From: Agapanthus africanus
Lineage: Eukaryota > Streptophyta > Magnoliopsida > Asparagales > Amaryllidaceae
Direction: 5' to 3'
Assembly: GCA_030015575.1 (NCBI GenBank)
Contig: JASDDO010000001.1
Coordinates: forward strand, 136,729,988 to 136,793,987
DNA length: 64,000 nucleotides
How positions within the stretch are numbered: the stretch's first letter is position 1; each line of letters starts with the position of its first letter. Below the pieces are notes generated by a model. The model made no database searches and had not been told where the DNA came from. It was given only the letters and a program-made list of their open reading frames with translations. Shown piece after piece: positions 9,569 to 21,668 of the stretch. The position numbers and the translations under genes were made by a program.

Positions 9569-11774
9569 TGTTAGTTATATGTATGCCCTAGAGGCCATTA
9601 CTGTACATACGATGTATATTGTAGTGGATGCTAGGACATATATAGGGAGGACTTTCTTGCTCGACATGATAGTACGCTATCTGGTTGTATTTTATCTTAA
9701 CATGTATTCTGATTGTCTCTATATTACATGTTGATAAAGCCCTTAGGATATGTACTCAACTACTGGGACTATGATGAGATCATACTAGTGGGGCCACGGT
9801 AGTCGACGAGTACATCCTATAACTGTTCCTAGTCGGGGGTGTATCGAGATAGGGTATCGATGCACCAGAGTAGACTAGTGTATACGCATCTTGACCCATA
9901 TGATGGGCGATGGATGATCCCATATCCATCGGTGTTTGACATCAAGGATGGTGTATGGGTGCTCAGTGGTGACTGGGTACACTGGACGGACTCGCCGAGA
10001 ACTCCCAGATGGTATTATACCTTACGTCATATGGCAGTTCTCTGGTGACACTGGTACAGCTTAATCTGTTGACCCGAGATCGTCATAGAGTCTTGTGTGA
10101 TTCCCACTGTGCTTTGATTTATACCTTACCACGTCCAAGAGGGCATGCAAAACGGTGGTTTTTGGGTACAGTCCCGAATCACATGGAGGCAATGAGCGAT
10201 AGGAGGGGATTCGTCTCTCCCGGTATAGGGAGTTGATGTTGCGCTGTGTTCGATTGGCTATAGCCTGAAATCCCTGATCAGGGTTGCTGAGATTTACTGG
10301 TAAGTGTTACCAGTAGTTTCTCGAACTGTTATAGACCTCATATCGACATGACTTATCAAGCTACTGGGGTCTAACGTTTACCACCCTTAGGCGAGATATG
10401 CGACATATCAGACGACGAGACCGGACTGTACGGGAGTGTTACTGATTGGATTCGCGGGAGAACTAGCGGGCTTGCTTGTTGATCTTTTGATCGCTCAATA
10501 ACCGGGTGGCCGTTACGTTTAGCAGACCGCTTGCGGTTTGTGGGTGTTTGATATGATCACCACCTATTGCCGGCGTATTGACGAGTCTTTAGAGTCCTAC
10601 ACAGGGGTTTCCTGGCTCAAGCGAAACGAAATAGGAGCGCATGTGAGATATGTGCGGGACCGAGAATAATACTAGTATGTGATACTGTATTCTATTCTCG
10701 CGATTTGTATCATCGGACGGTTATATGAGATATAGCCGGGTTACCGAATCAAGTGTTGATTCGATACATTGATACACTAGATATTAGTTGGTTATATGCA
10801 ATATGACCGGATCGTTAAATCAAGTGTTGATTTAATGATTTAATGTATAATTATATATTTGATATATTACTTTACATTAACTAGTATTGGTTCACTTAAG
10901 ATTGATTTTCTCACTAGATTGTGCACATTGTTTATATGTGATATATGCAAGTGTACATGTTTGTATCATACTTGATGATACATACAAGTTGTGTGTATGA
11001 GACTTGTATAAAGATTAGGTTTAAGATTAGGGTATTGTTTTATCAAGAGATTTAACAAAAGAGTTGAACTTAGTCAAAGTTGTCAAGCTTGAAGAAGCTT
11101 GGAGAAACTTTGACAAAGTCCACTCTTTTGTCATTTCTCTTGATATTCTTTAACATAACCCTTAACCTAAAACCTTGGTTAATTCTCTACATGAGTTAAG
11201 CATGAGGGCTTAACTCAATCATGGTGCCATAATTAAAAGGATAAGTTTTCATTTGGATGGATTCTTCTTTCTTCTTCTTCTTCATCATCAAGCACCATCC
11301 AAAAGCTTACTAGCTCCAATGGTGCTATGAGAAAAAGAGTGAGAAAATCAATTCTAAAGTGAGCCCACTTCCTATTTCTTCATCCTCTACTACTTGCCAT
11401 GTAGTATAGGGTGTTCTCTTCATAAAGTTTTTGACCAAGTGAAGAAATAGCTTGAGTTTGAGTCTCCCCGACGTAGATCATCTTCGGCCTCGAAGTCAAC
11501 GACCTAGCCCACTCATTTCTCCGATGAAACCAACGCTAGGGTCCGGGATCCCAATGATCACAGCGAAGGGACGTCAACACAGAGCTTTAGAAGTGAACGA
11601 CCAGATCTACAAAGGTTGTAATCCCTTTCACTTGTAGTTAAAGTAGTTAACTTGCTTTTAGTTTCGCCTAATCTCTAGTAACGATCTTGCATAGGGTTGT
11701 TCGGCACATAAAATTTTTATTTTGGCATGGTAGATGCCTTGTGGAACCTCATGTGTGTGCCTAGGAACTCTACA
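9569..11774 (+). repeat. 5' LTR of element B
   Basis: 2206 bp, TGTTAG...CTACA. It contains an approximately 170-nt foldback at about 11014-11185 with arms meeting at AAGCTTGAAGAAGCTT, and the shared block ending in GACGAGTCTTTAGAGTCC near 10570-10595. Confidence 0.93.
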
Positions 11775-11775
11775 G

Positions 11776-11787
11776 TGGTATCAGAGC
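11776..11787 (+). other. Primer-binding site of B (tRNA-iMet)
   Basis: TGGTATCAGAGC one base after the LTR end. Confidence 0.93.
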
Positions 11788-14700
11788 CTGGCTAGAGCTT
11801 TAGGCGAAGTGTAGACGAAGTTAGAAATCCGATCGAACCCCGAAACCCTAATCGATACCCTTCTCTGTACTTTTTCTGAAACTGTGGATTTTTCCAAATT
11901 AAAAATATCCAAAAAATTCAGCAGGGTTTTCTAGGAGTTACTGTGCAGCACGTGCCCCCAAATCGACCAATGCGCCGTGGAACCGCGGCCCCACCCTGGC
12001 TTGCGTGGCGGTTCCGCGGCCATAATGGTGAATCATGGCACGTGGTTTGCACAGTAATTTCTTTCTTTAATTCCTGTGTTTTCTGGGAATTTTTAATTTA
12101 TACTCAAGAGTTGAGTTTTCTGGGTTGTATTGGGGACTCGATGATTCGATCGGATTATTTAACTTTGTTTATTTTGTTTTTCCGGCTATTTTAGAACGTG
12201 TTAAAATGTTCGACCGGATATCAATATCTCACCTTTTCCCCTGCCGGAAAATTTCCAAGTGTTGGATTTTTTCGTAGTTTAAGAATGTCTAAGTCGTGCA
12301 AGTAACGCGATGGACCCTCTAGAAGACAACAAACCTTAACTCGATTATGTGACCGTCTTGAACTGCCTTTTGAACCTTAGGGTTTGGGGCTGTACGGCGT
12401 GCCATATGTGAGGCGTTGGCTTGACCCTTCTACGGCTGGACCGTTGGTACTGTGGCATGAAGTGGATGTTTTTAAACTTATTTCATGTGTTGAGGTTTTC
12501 GGGAAAACTTGGGTGTTTGATTATTCGATCGGAAAGTTTAACATTGTCTATTTATCTGGAATGTGATACAATATTTGGAATCCACAAAATGTTATGAGAT
12601 AACTAATTTGAATGTTATAAACATAGCAGTTTAGTCTCAGATGATCGGTTGCCACGGGATTTTGATGTGATCAAAAGTCCGTTGCAATCACGTAGTGTAC
12701 GCGGATACTCGCCGGGTAAACTTAATAGACAGCCACGCCCCAAAGCCCCGACCAAGTGACTGTAGGAGAACCCCGTCGCCAAAAGCATCCGTTCGGGTGC
12801 TCGCGGCAGCGGTGTTCCGCCTTAGTGCACTTCGTCGACGGCATCCGGGGGTGCGGCCGTCTACTAAAGTTTGCGACGAGCATTCGATCAAGATGTCGGG
12901 AATCTTTTTGAATTGCCCGACTTGATATTGAAAAGTGTTTTCGATAATGAGACTAAAATGCGGGGTTTATAATTTTTAGGCATGCGATGTCTAAGGAATT
13001 CATTTGGTTAGGCATGCGATGTCTAAGGAGGTTGCGGATTCCAACTGTTGTAGTTTTACACTTTCTTTTCTGCGACCGTAAGTGTAATATGTGTTATCGC
13101 CGGTTTCGTTGCTATACATCAACGACAATCGGGATACGCATACTTGCTTACGTTGATGATATGAGATATTATGTGTTGTTGTGATATGTTATATTGGATC
13201 GTCGCGTTTGAATAGCCGGGGGTTTTAAGTGAGATGGGAGTTTTTCTTTTTCATTCATGTAAAATTCATTTGTATGTAATATTCATTTATTGGGGCACTT
13301 CCGGGCTGAGGATGATGTCACCGTTGTATATTATTTACTTTTCTGCATTAGGTAGACCCAAGGCGGGGAGCACAAGTAACCGGGTTCTAGGGTCCAGTGG
13401 GAGACCATCTCGAGGAGTCGAGACCAGGTCTCCTAACCCTAGAATTGGCAGTGTTACTTGCCGCTCTCGTAGGGGTCTAGAGATGTGGGTTTGGCTATTC
13501 ATCGCGACCGTGGAATTCGTGTTTTATACAGGCTCGTATTGAAAACACGGACGTCCTAGTATATCCATTATTTCATATGTTTCTTCTGCTGCGATATCTG
13601 TGATGTGATCATTTGATATGTTGTGATAGATACTGTATATAGTATATATGATATATTATATAGACGTTACTTATGTTTTACACCCGCGCTAGCCCTGCCC
13701 CGCTCTGCCGTTAGTTACCTAACCTAACGGTGCACGAGGGGACATCGAGACGAATGCGGATGGCATAAGTGTACGTCGTATTTATCTGTAATGTTTAGGT
13801 GACTTAAATGATGGGACTTCATTAATGAGATTAATGAAATAAAAGAAACCTAAAAGATGTTGTGGAATCGAATTTTCAAAAACAGGTAGCTACAGTTCTT
13901 GCTTTGCATCGCGGTGTTCCTTATAGAACATCCTGCACCTTATTCGATAAGGAAAGGGCTGAGATCCCTTCACCGGGAGTGACCCCTTTAGCAATAACTG
14001 GCAGATGCTTGTCTTTTGATTGCTTCTATAGTTCTTTCTTTGCATAGTGGTATATATGATATATCATGCACCTTATTCGATGAGGAAAGGGCCGACGATC
14101 CCTTCACCGGGAGTGACCCCTTTAGCAAAACTAGAAAAGCCTAAAAAACATTCCATTTTAAAATCATTTGATTCTACAACGATATCAAGTTCATTACGCA
14201 ATAGGTTTTCAGAAAAACCTGTCGTAGCCCTCCGTCATTTCAGATAAGTCCTACATAGTATTCGTGCTACGTTTGTTGACTTCCGTCAAGGCATAGTGTG
14301 CGGTAGCTAACTAGTATTTATCTGCTTATGCATATGATGCAGATTGGATTAGGGTAGTCATACAACCTTGTTGACCTCCGTCAAGGGTCGTGCGGGTGGG
14401 TTTGATTCAATCAAGAAATGACGGGTTGAACTTGACCAGTAGCCTATGGTTTGTTGACCTCCGTCAAGGTCATAGGACGCTAGGGGCAAAATATTATCGG
14501 GAATTTCAAGTGTTGAAATTTGCAATGAGATTGCATACCTTCTATAAGATAGTTGGATCCCGATACCCGCTGCGAGTAAGAGTTACTCCTGCGAGAGTTT
14601 TACACATTACAATTAGCCGATCAAGTAGGTGTCTAGAAAAGTGTTAACGAGGCTACGCCTCTGGGAAAACGAGGTTTACTTTAATTAGATTCGTGCGAAA

Positions 14701-14910
14701 GCACGGGGGACCTCCCTCAAAGTACCGACACTGGCCTGGCTGAAAGATTGGCGAACTTGTAGCGTGTAATTAATCCCGGCTAGTCTTTCCTTTTAGGGTT
14801 TGAAGGAAGATTTGATTAAAACGGTGGGAGACATCCTGATTAGATATATTAGATAACCAATCTAATCTTGCAAGAGCATACGCTGAGTGTTTTCTTCTCT
14901 CTCTCTCCAG
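11788..14910 (+). other. Non-coding leader of B
   Basis: About 3.1 kb colinear with A's leader and equally without gag. Hairpin 11938-12057; TAGGCATGCGATGTCTAA words near 12977-13028; quasi-palindrome 13708-13730; duplicated CTTCACCGGGAGTGACCCC block (about 13930-14000 and 14067-14133); three GTTGACyTCCGTCAAGG words at 14275, 14370 and 14453; pyrimidine tract ending CTCTCTCTCCAG near 14910. Confidence 0.75.
11938..12057 (+). repeat. Leader hairpin of B
   Basis: Outer arms TTACTGTGCA/TGCACAGTAA and GCACGTGCC/GGCACGTG, then inner GC-rich arms (GGAACCGCGGCCCC and GGCGGTTCCGCGGCC). The outer arms pair better here than in A. Confidence 0.78.
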
Positions 14911-17730
14911 GTAGCGACCATATCACGCCTTAATCAAGATAATAAAATGGATATATTGACCGAACCCGCTTGTTATACTGAGCTGGGGAACGTTGGTCCC
15001 GCTCCAACTTATAATTGTTATAAGACAGAGCAGGAAATTAGGGAATACCAGATTTCCCGTGCCGCCCAAACGAAGAAAGTGCATGCTGATGCATCTTCTT
15101 CGGGTGTGTTCATTACAGAGAACTGTTTCTCAGTATCCTTTACGTCCTGGGTATGAGATACCAGATCAGGATCCCGCATATGTAATCTGTTACATGGGCT
15201 ACAAAAAGGTAGAGAACTGAGAACGGGTGATAAGTTTCATGAGATAGAAAACGGTGCAAGTGTTGCAGCCAAGTCTGTTGGTCACTATCACCCTGCATTA
15301 CCAGAATACATTGATTCTGAACAAATGTTATTAGATACCGAACCTAATATATAACATCATATCAGTCTCTTTATTAGTAATGAAAGGATATAATTTTGTA
15401 TTGTTGGATAATATTTTGAACATTTCCTATATCAAGAGTTGATCGGTTCAGGCACGTTATCTAAAAGCATTGACGTTCTAAATCAAACTACAGTTCTTTG
15501 TATACAGAACACACACGAGAGGAAGAGTTCAGAAATGAACGAATCCTTCTTAAGGTATTGTAGACTAGGTCATATCAATGCGACCCGACTAGCTGAAGTT
15601 ACATATAGATGCATATTTAAATTAGTTTGAATTTACATCTTGTGAAACCTGTCATTCATGTCACAAAGATAAGATGACCATAGCTCTGTTTATTGGAAAC
15701 AGAGAAAGAGTTAGTGAACTCTTGGGATTGATACATGCTGATGTATGAAAGTATCCTGTCTACACATGCCAAGACCGGTTCTTTGTACTTCATTATATTC
15801 TCTGATGATCTCTCAAGATTCAGACATATGTTCTGTTGAAACACATGTCCGAAGCTTTTGAGATATTCACAGAATATAAGTTAGAAGTAGAGAACCAAAA
15901 ACGGGTAAAAGTATTATGTCCTTTGATGTGATTAGGGAGGAGAATACTTGAGTACGGATTTCCTGGGCTATTCTAAAAGAGAATGAGATTCTCTCTCAGC
16001 ATTACTCCTCCGTATACACCACAGCACGATGGTATATCGGGGCGGAGCAATCACACCCTATTTGATATGGTGCGCTCTATGATGAGTACTACTGACTTTC
16101 TATTTCCTTTTGGGAGTTATGCACTTGAGAAGCTGCATACCTATTGAATAGGGTTTCAATCAAATTAGTTGCCTACCACTTCATATGTGATATGGAAAGG
16201 GAAGAGCCCATATCTTAAGTTGGTTAAGATTTGGGGTTGTCCGGCCTATATCTAAAAGCAAAATCCGGACAAGCTTGAGGCAAGGTCTGTTATGTAGAAC
16301 TGGAAAGGTTCCAGCTATACAAACTACAGCAGATGATTTGATAGAACCAAAGGATTCAATAGTTTCCAACGAACCTCAGCCTCTCCGCCGATCTAGTACG
16401 GTTCCTCACCCACCTGAGAGATACTTCGGTTTCTCTATGACAGTGGGAGCGAGGATTGCATCATGAGATGATGACCCAACTAGTTTCGATCTGGCCATCA
16501 GGAGTGAGACTCTGTAAGAATGGCCGGATGCTTATCGATCTGAGATGGAATCCTTATACACCAACAAAGTATGGACTTTGGTTACTTTATCTGAAGGGTT
16601 AAATCCCCATCAGGAGCAAGTATATCTTGAGAAGATTACTTGGTGTACATGGAAAAGTTGAGACTTTCAGAGCTAGACTTGTTAAAGGTTTGCATCATTG
16701 ACCAGGTATGGATTATGATGAAACCTTTTCTAAGGAGCTATGCTTAAAGTCCATCCAGATCCTACTTGCCACAGTTACATACCATGACTATGATATCTGG
16801 TGGTTGGGTGTCATGACTGCTTTTCTAAATGATGTTTTAGAAGAGAGTATCTATAAGTACACAGCTAGAGGGCTTCGTAGACAGTGGGAGCAGCGGAAAC
16901 GTGTGCAAGATGTTTTATATGATAAAGCAGGCATCGCGAAGTTGGAACATCTGTTTTGATGTGGTAGTCAAAGAGTTTGACTTCATCAAAATGGTAGATG
17001 AACCTTGTATATACAAAAAGGTAGTAGGGAGTATGGTGGTGATCCTCGTAGAGTACGCGGATGATATACTCTTGATAGGGAAGGAGTTTCCTATGCTACG
17101 CTCGGTCAATCTCCGCTTATCACAAGGATTCTCCATATAGGATCAAAGTGATACCTCCTAAATCCTGAGTTATGGATCTATGAGATAGATCTAATTGGAT
17201 GTTAGGATACTCACTAGTTGTAGTGAGATGGTATCAATCAACCCTGGGGAGAATCACTGGAAAGGTTCCAAGGTGATAAGGACGAATGAATGTCAGTCGC
17301 AGGCATTGTCTATACCCTCAGTGGAGGGACGGTATGTTGGAAGAGTTCCAAGCTAGATACCGTGACATACTAGACGATGAAAGGCAAGATACATCATTAC
17401 TAAGGATGCTACCAAAAAGGCAGTCTGGATATATATAAGTTCATGAGATGAACTTCGTTCCTACCATTGTGTGACAATGGAATTGTGGCTTATGCCAAGG
17501 AACCCCCGTCCCATCAGAAATCCAGATATAATTCTTAGGCAGTATCACCTGATCATGGAGATGGTTGATCTCCAGGGAGATCGAGGTTAGGAGAGTAGAC
17601 ACAGAGGACAACAGCGCGGATCCACTCACAAAGGCCTTTTTCCCAATAGAGACTTTTATGGGATGTTTAAGTATGAGATACTTCAACAACAGCTAATTGT
17701 TGGGTATGTGATACCACAACAGATGGCCCT
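14911..17730 (+). pseudogene. Decayed Copia pol of B (PR-INT-RT-RNase H)
   Basis: Same order and same kind of damage as in A. The protease remnant has a TGA at 15154-15156 in the position matching A's stop, just before the Asp-Thr of the active site. The integrase region (about 15790-16080) is out of frame. RT fragments are at 16708-16959 and 16901-17140 in two overlapping frames; the active-site box reads YADDILLIG rather than YVDD. RNase H remnants extend to about 17690. Sharing the stop and the RT frameshift with A means the damage predates the separation of the two copies. Not functional. Confidence 0.85.
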
Positions 17731-17746
17731 AGTGCAAGTGGGAGAT
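17731..17746 (+). other. Polypurine tract of B
   Basis: AGTGCAAGTGGGAGAT adjoining the 3' LTR. Confidence 0.85.
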
Positions 17747-19546
17747 TGTTAGTTATATGTATGCCCTAGAGGCCATTACTGTACATACGATATATATTGT
17801 AGTGGATGCTAGGACATATATAGGAAGGACTTTCTTGCTCGACAAGATAGTACGCTATCTGGTTGTACTTTATCTTAACATGTATTCTGATTGTCTCTAT
17901 GTTACATGTTGATAAAGCCCTTAGGATATGTACTCGACTACGGGGACTATGATGAGATCATACTAGTGAGGCCACGGTAGTCGACGAGTACATCCTATAA
18001 CTGTTCCTAGTCGAGGGTGTATCAAGACAGGGCATCGATGCACCAGAGTAGACTAGCGTATACGCATCTTGACCCATATGATGGGCGATGGATGATCCCA
18101 TATCCATCGGTGTTTGACATCAAGGATGGTGTACGGGTGCTCAGTAGTGACTGGGTACACTGGACGGACTCGCCGAGAACTCCCAGATGGTATTATACCT
18201 TACGTCAGATGGCAGTTCTCTGGTGACACTGGTACAGCTTAGTCTGTTGACCCAAGATCGTCATAGAGTCTTGTGTGATTCCCACTGTGCTTTGATTTCC
18301 ACCTTACCACGTCCAAGAGGGCATGCAAAACGGTGGTTTTTGGATACAGTCCCGAATCACATGGAGGCAATGAGTGATAGGAGGGGATTCGTCTCTCCCG
18401 GTATAGGGAGTTGATGTTGCGTTGTGTTCGATTGGCTATAGCTGGAAATCCCTGACCAGGGTTGCTGAGATTTACTGGTAAGTGTTACCAGTAGTTTCTC
18501 GAACTGTTATAGACCTCATATCGACACTACTTATCAAGCTACTGGGGTCTGACGTTTACCACCCCTAGGCGAGATATGCGACATATCAGACGACGAGACC
18601 GGAATGTACGGGAGTGTTACTAGTTGGATTCGCAGGAGAACTAGTGGGCTTGCTTATTGATATTCTGATCGCTCAATACCCGGGTGGCCGTTACGTTTAG
18701 CAGACCGCTTGCGGCTTATGGGTGTTTGATATGATCACCGCCTACTGCCGGTGTATTGACGAGTCTTTAGAGTCCTACACAGGGGTTTCCTGGCTCAAGC
18801 GAAACGTAATAGGAGCGCATATGAGATATGTGCGGGACCGAGAATAATATCAGTATGTGATACTGTATTCTATTCTCGCGATTTGTATCATCGGACGGTT
18901 ATATGAGATATAGCCGGGTTACCGAATCAAGTGTTGATTCGATACATTGATACACTAGATATTAGTCGGTTATATGCAATCTGACCGGATCGTTAAATCA
19001 AGTGTTGATTTAATGATTTAATGTATAATTATATATTTGATATATTACATTACATTAACTAGTATTGGTTCACTTAAGATTGATTTTCTCACTAGTTTGT
19101 GCACATTGTTTATATGTGATATATGCAAGTGTACATGTTTGTATCATGCTTGATGATACATACAAGTTGTGTGTATGAGACTTGTATCAAGATTAGGTTT
19201 AAGATTAGGGTATTGTTTTATCAAGAGATTTAACAAAAGAGTTGAACTTAGTCAAAGTTGTCAAGCTTGAAGAAGCTTGGAGAAACTTTGACAAAGTCCA
19301 CTCTTCTGTCATTTCTCTTGATATTCTTTAACCTAACCCTTAACCTAAAACCTTGGTTAATTCTCTACATGAGTTAAGCATGAGGGCTTAACTCAACCAT
19401 GGTGCTATAATTAAAAGGATAAGTTTTCATTTGGATGGATTCTTCTTTCTTCTTCTTCTTCATCATCAAGCTCCATCCAAAAGCTTACAAGCTCCAATGG
19501 TGCTATGAGAAAAAGAGTGAGAAAATCAATTCTAAAGTGAGCCCAC
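17747..19546 (+). repeat. 3' LTR of element B, first piece
   Basis: 1800 bp colinear with the 5' LTR, cut by X after CCCAC (19542-19546). The foldback is repeated at about 19190-19360. Confidence 0.92.
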
Positions 19547-21652
19547 TGTAAGTGCACGGTGGCGCCCCGGCCGTTGATCCGACGCCGGAAACGCGGAAAC
19601 GAAAAACTTTGCGAAACTTGCAAACCGGCACCACCGTGCACTAAAACCCGGATCGGGCCATTAACCTAGCTACTAGCAAATTAAAAGAAGGGTAGAGAGA
19701 TATACCGAGCGATCCGTGTCCTTCGGTTTTCTTCTCCACTCCTATCTCCCGTGGAATCTCCGTCCGTCACCTCCTCGTCGGAAAGGGCACCACGTAGCCG
19801 ATTTCTTTTACGGGCTCCCACCTCTGGACCGAGGCAACTCGGGCGCGAAGTTGGCAAGCCGACGCGTCCAAGGGTACTGTAGGTGTAGTGTAGAAAGCTT
19901 GTCTCTTTGGAGTTTGAAGTTGCCTTGTATGGATGGAGGTGGAGTAAAAAATGACTTTGGGAAAAATGGTGATATCATTTTTAGAAAGCAAATGAGATGA
20001 TCAATATCCCCTCTCTCAAAAGAACCTCTCTCATCTCTTCCTTTAAGTGGCCGGCCAAGCAAGGAATAGATGATGGAATAATGTAAATGGAAATAATGTG
20101 TGATGATATATAAAAGGATTAAAGTCACACCAAAATCTAATCCAAATCCCTTCACATAACAATCACCATAAATGCAAAGGATGAGATGGAAAAGGAATCT
20201 TATCATGAAGGAATTATCATGAAGCTCTCATATACAAGAAACCCCTTCCACAATAAGTTATTTGCAAACTTACAAATAACCCCTTCCATCGGAAAAGTCC
20301 GGCCGGGAAGGAACAAAAGAAAACTGGCCGGAACGGAATGCAAACTGGCAACTTCAGAAAACCGATCCCGTAATAAATTACAGGAAAATCCCGTGACTGT
20401 ATATACATACCCGCATTTGTATTCCCACTGAACACAAATGCAAAGAGACAAAATCTACACTGTCTAATACTAGGATCCGGCTTAAACCAAAGCCCGCTAG
20501 TAAAATCCGTCCGATCACGATTCGTGCAATATCGCACGTATCCGATCGAACCCTGCCATATCTCCATACGGCCTCTACAGCGTTTCGCCCGAAACTTGAG
20601 TAACTGTGTGTGGGGGACTCTAAAGACTCGTCAATACTATGGCTGTGGATTTAACCACTAGCACGTCAGAGGTATTAGCCATACGTGACGGGCCACCAGC
20701 TATTGACCAAAAGGGACGTCTGTGAGCGAACTCATCCTGACACCCTACTGAGTCTGTCAGTGACAATATCCGTACAGTCCGATCCGTTCGTCTATGAGCA
20801 TCGCATGGCGGGCCTAGGGGGTTGGTAAAAGTCAGACCCCCAATAGCGGTACAAGTCGTGTCGGAGTGTAGCCTAGAACACCCTGAGATACTACTGGAAT
20901 ACCTACCAGTAAATCTCCTACCTTGGCTAAGGACTTCATGTAATGGCTCTCCTAAACACAGGGCGACCTCACCCCCAATACCGGGAGAGACGAACCCCTG
21001 AAGATCCGCTCACTGCCTCCATGTGGCTCGGGACTGTACCCAACTAAAACCTGTTTGCACGTCTCCTTTGAGCGTGGTAGGGTAGTAATCAAAGTACAGT
21101 GGTAACTCACACGAGACAAATGACGATCTCAAGTCGATGAACTAACCTGTACACATGTCACCAGGGAACTGCTATCTGACGTCAGGTATAAGACCAACTA
21201 GCATGTTCCCGGCGAGTCCTGTCCGGTGTACTCATAACCCAATGAGCACCTGTATACATCTTAGGTGAACCAACTGACACCAGTGGCTTGTGAGACCGGC
21301 CACCGCCCCTCGTCGGGGTCTCGACTGTATACACTAGTCTACTCTGGAGTATCGATACCCTGTCTCGAAACTCCCACGACTAGGGACCTTTTAAGGATGT
21401 GCTTATAGACCCCAGCTCCCACTTATATGATCGCCCTCATACTGCTGGCAGTCAAGCAAGAATCCTAGGGGTTCTATCAACGTTCAATAGTGACCTGTAA
21501 GGTCACCTAAAGCAGTACACGATGATAAAGATAAACCAGATAGCATACTATCATCTTGAGTAAGACTGTCCTACTGGGACAGGTCCTCCCTCAATCATTG
21601 CAATCACGTGCCTGTGATCCAATAATTGACTCTGAGGGCACTATCTCCTACA
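19547..21652 (-). repeat. 3' LTR of element X
   Basis: Minus strand TGTAGGAGAT...TTACA; the first bases differ from the other LTR's TGTTGGAGAT by one change. It contains the short hairpin of the D/X family and the reverse complement of the GACGAGTCTTTAGAGTCC block (about 20617-20640). Confidence 0.92.
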
Positions 21653-21668
21653 ATCTCCCACTTGCACT
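21653..21668 (-). other. Polypurine tract of X
   Basis: AGTGCAAGTGGGAGAT on the minus strand, adjoining the 3' LTR. Confidence 0.85.

Noticed and set aside
19808..20206. 132-codon minus frames in X's LTRs (also 27651-28049)
   Set aside because: LTR sequence in both copies, with no domain; identity reflects LTR duplication.
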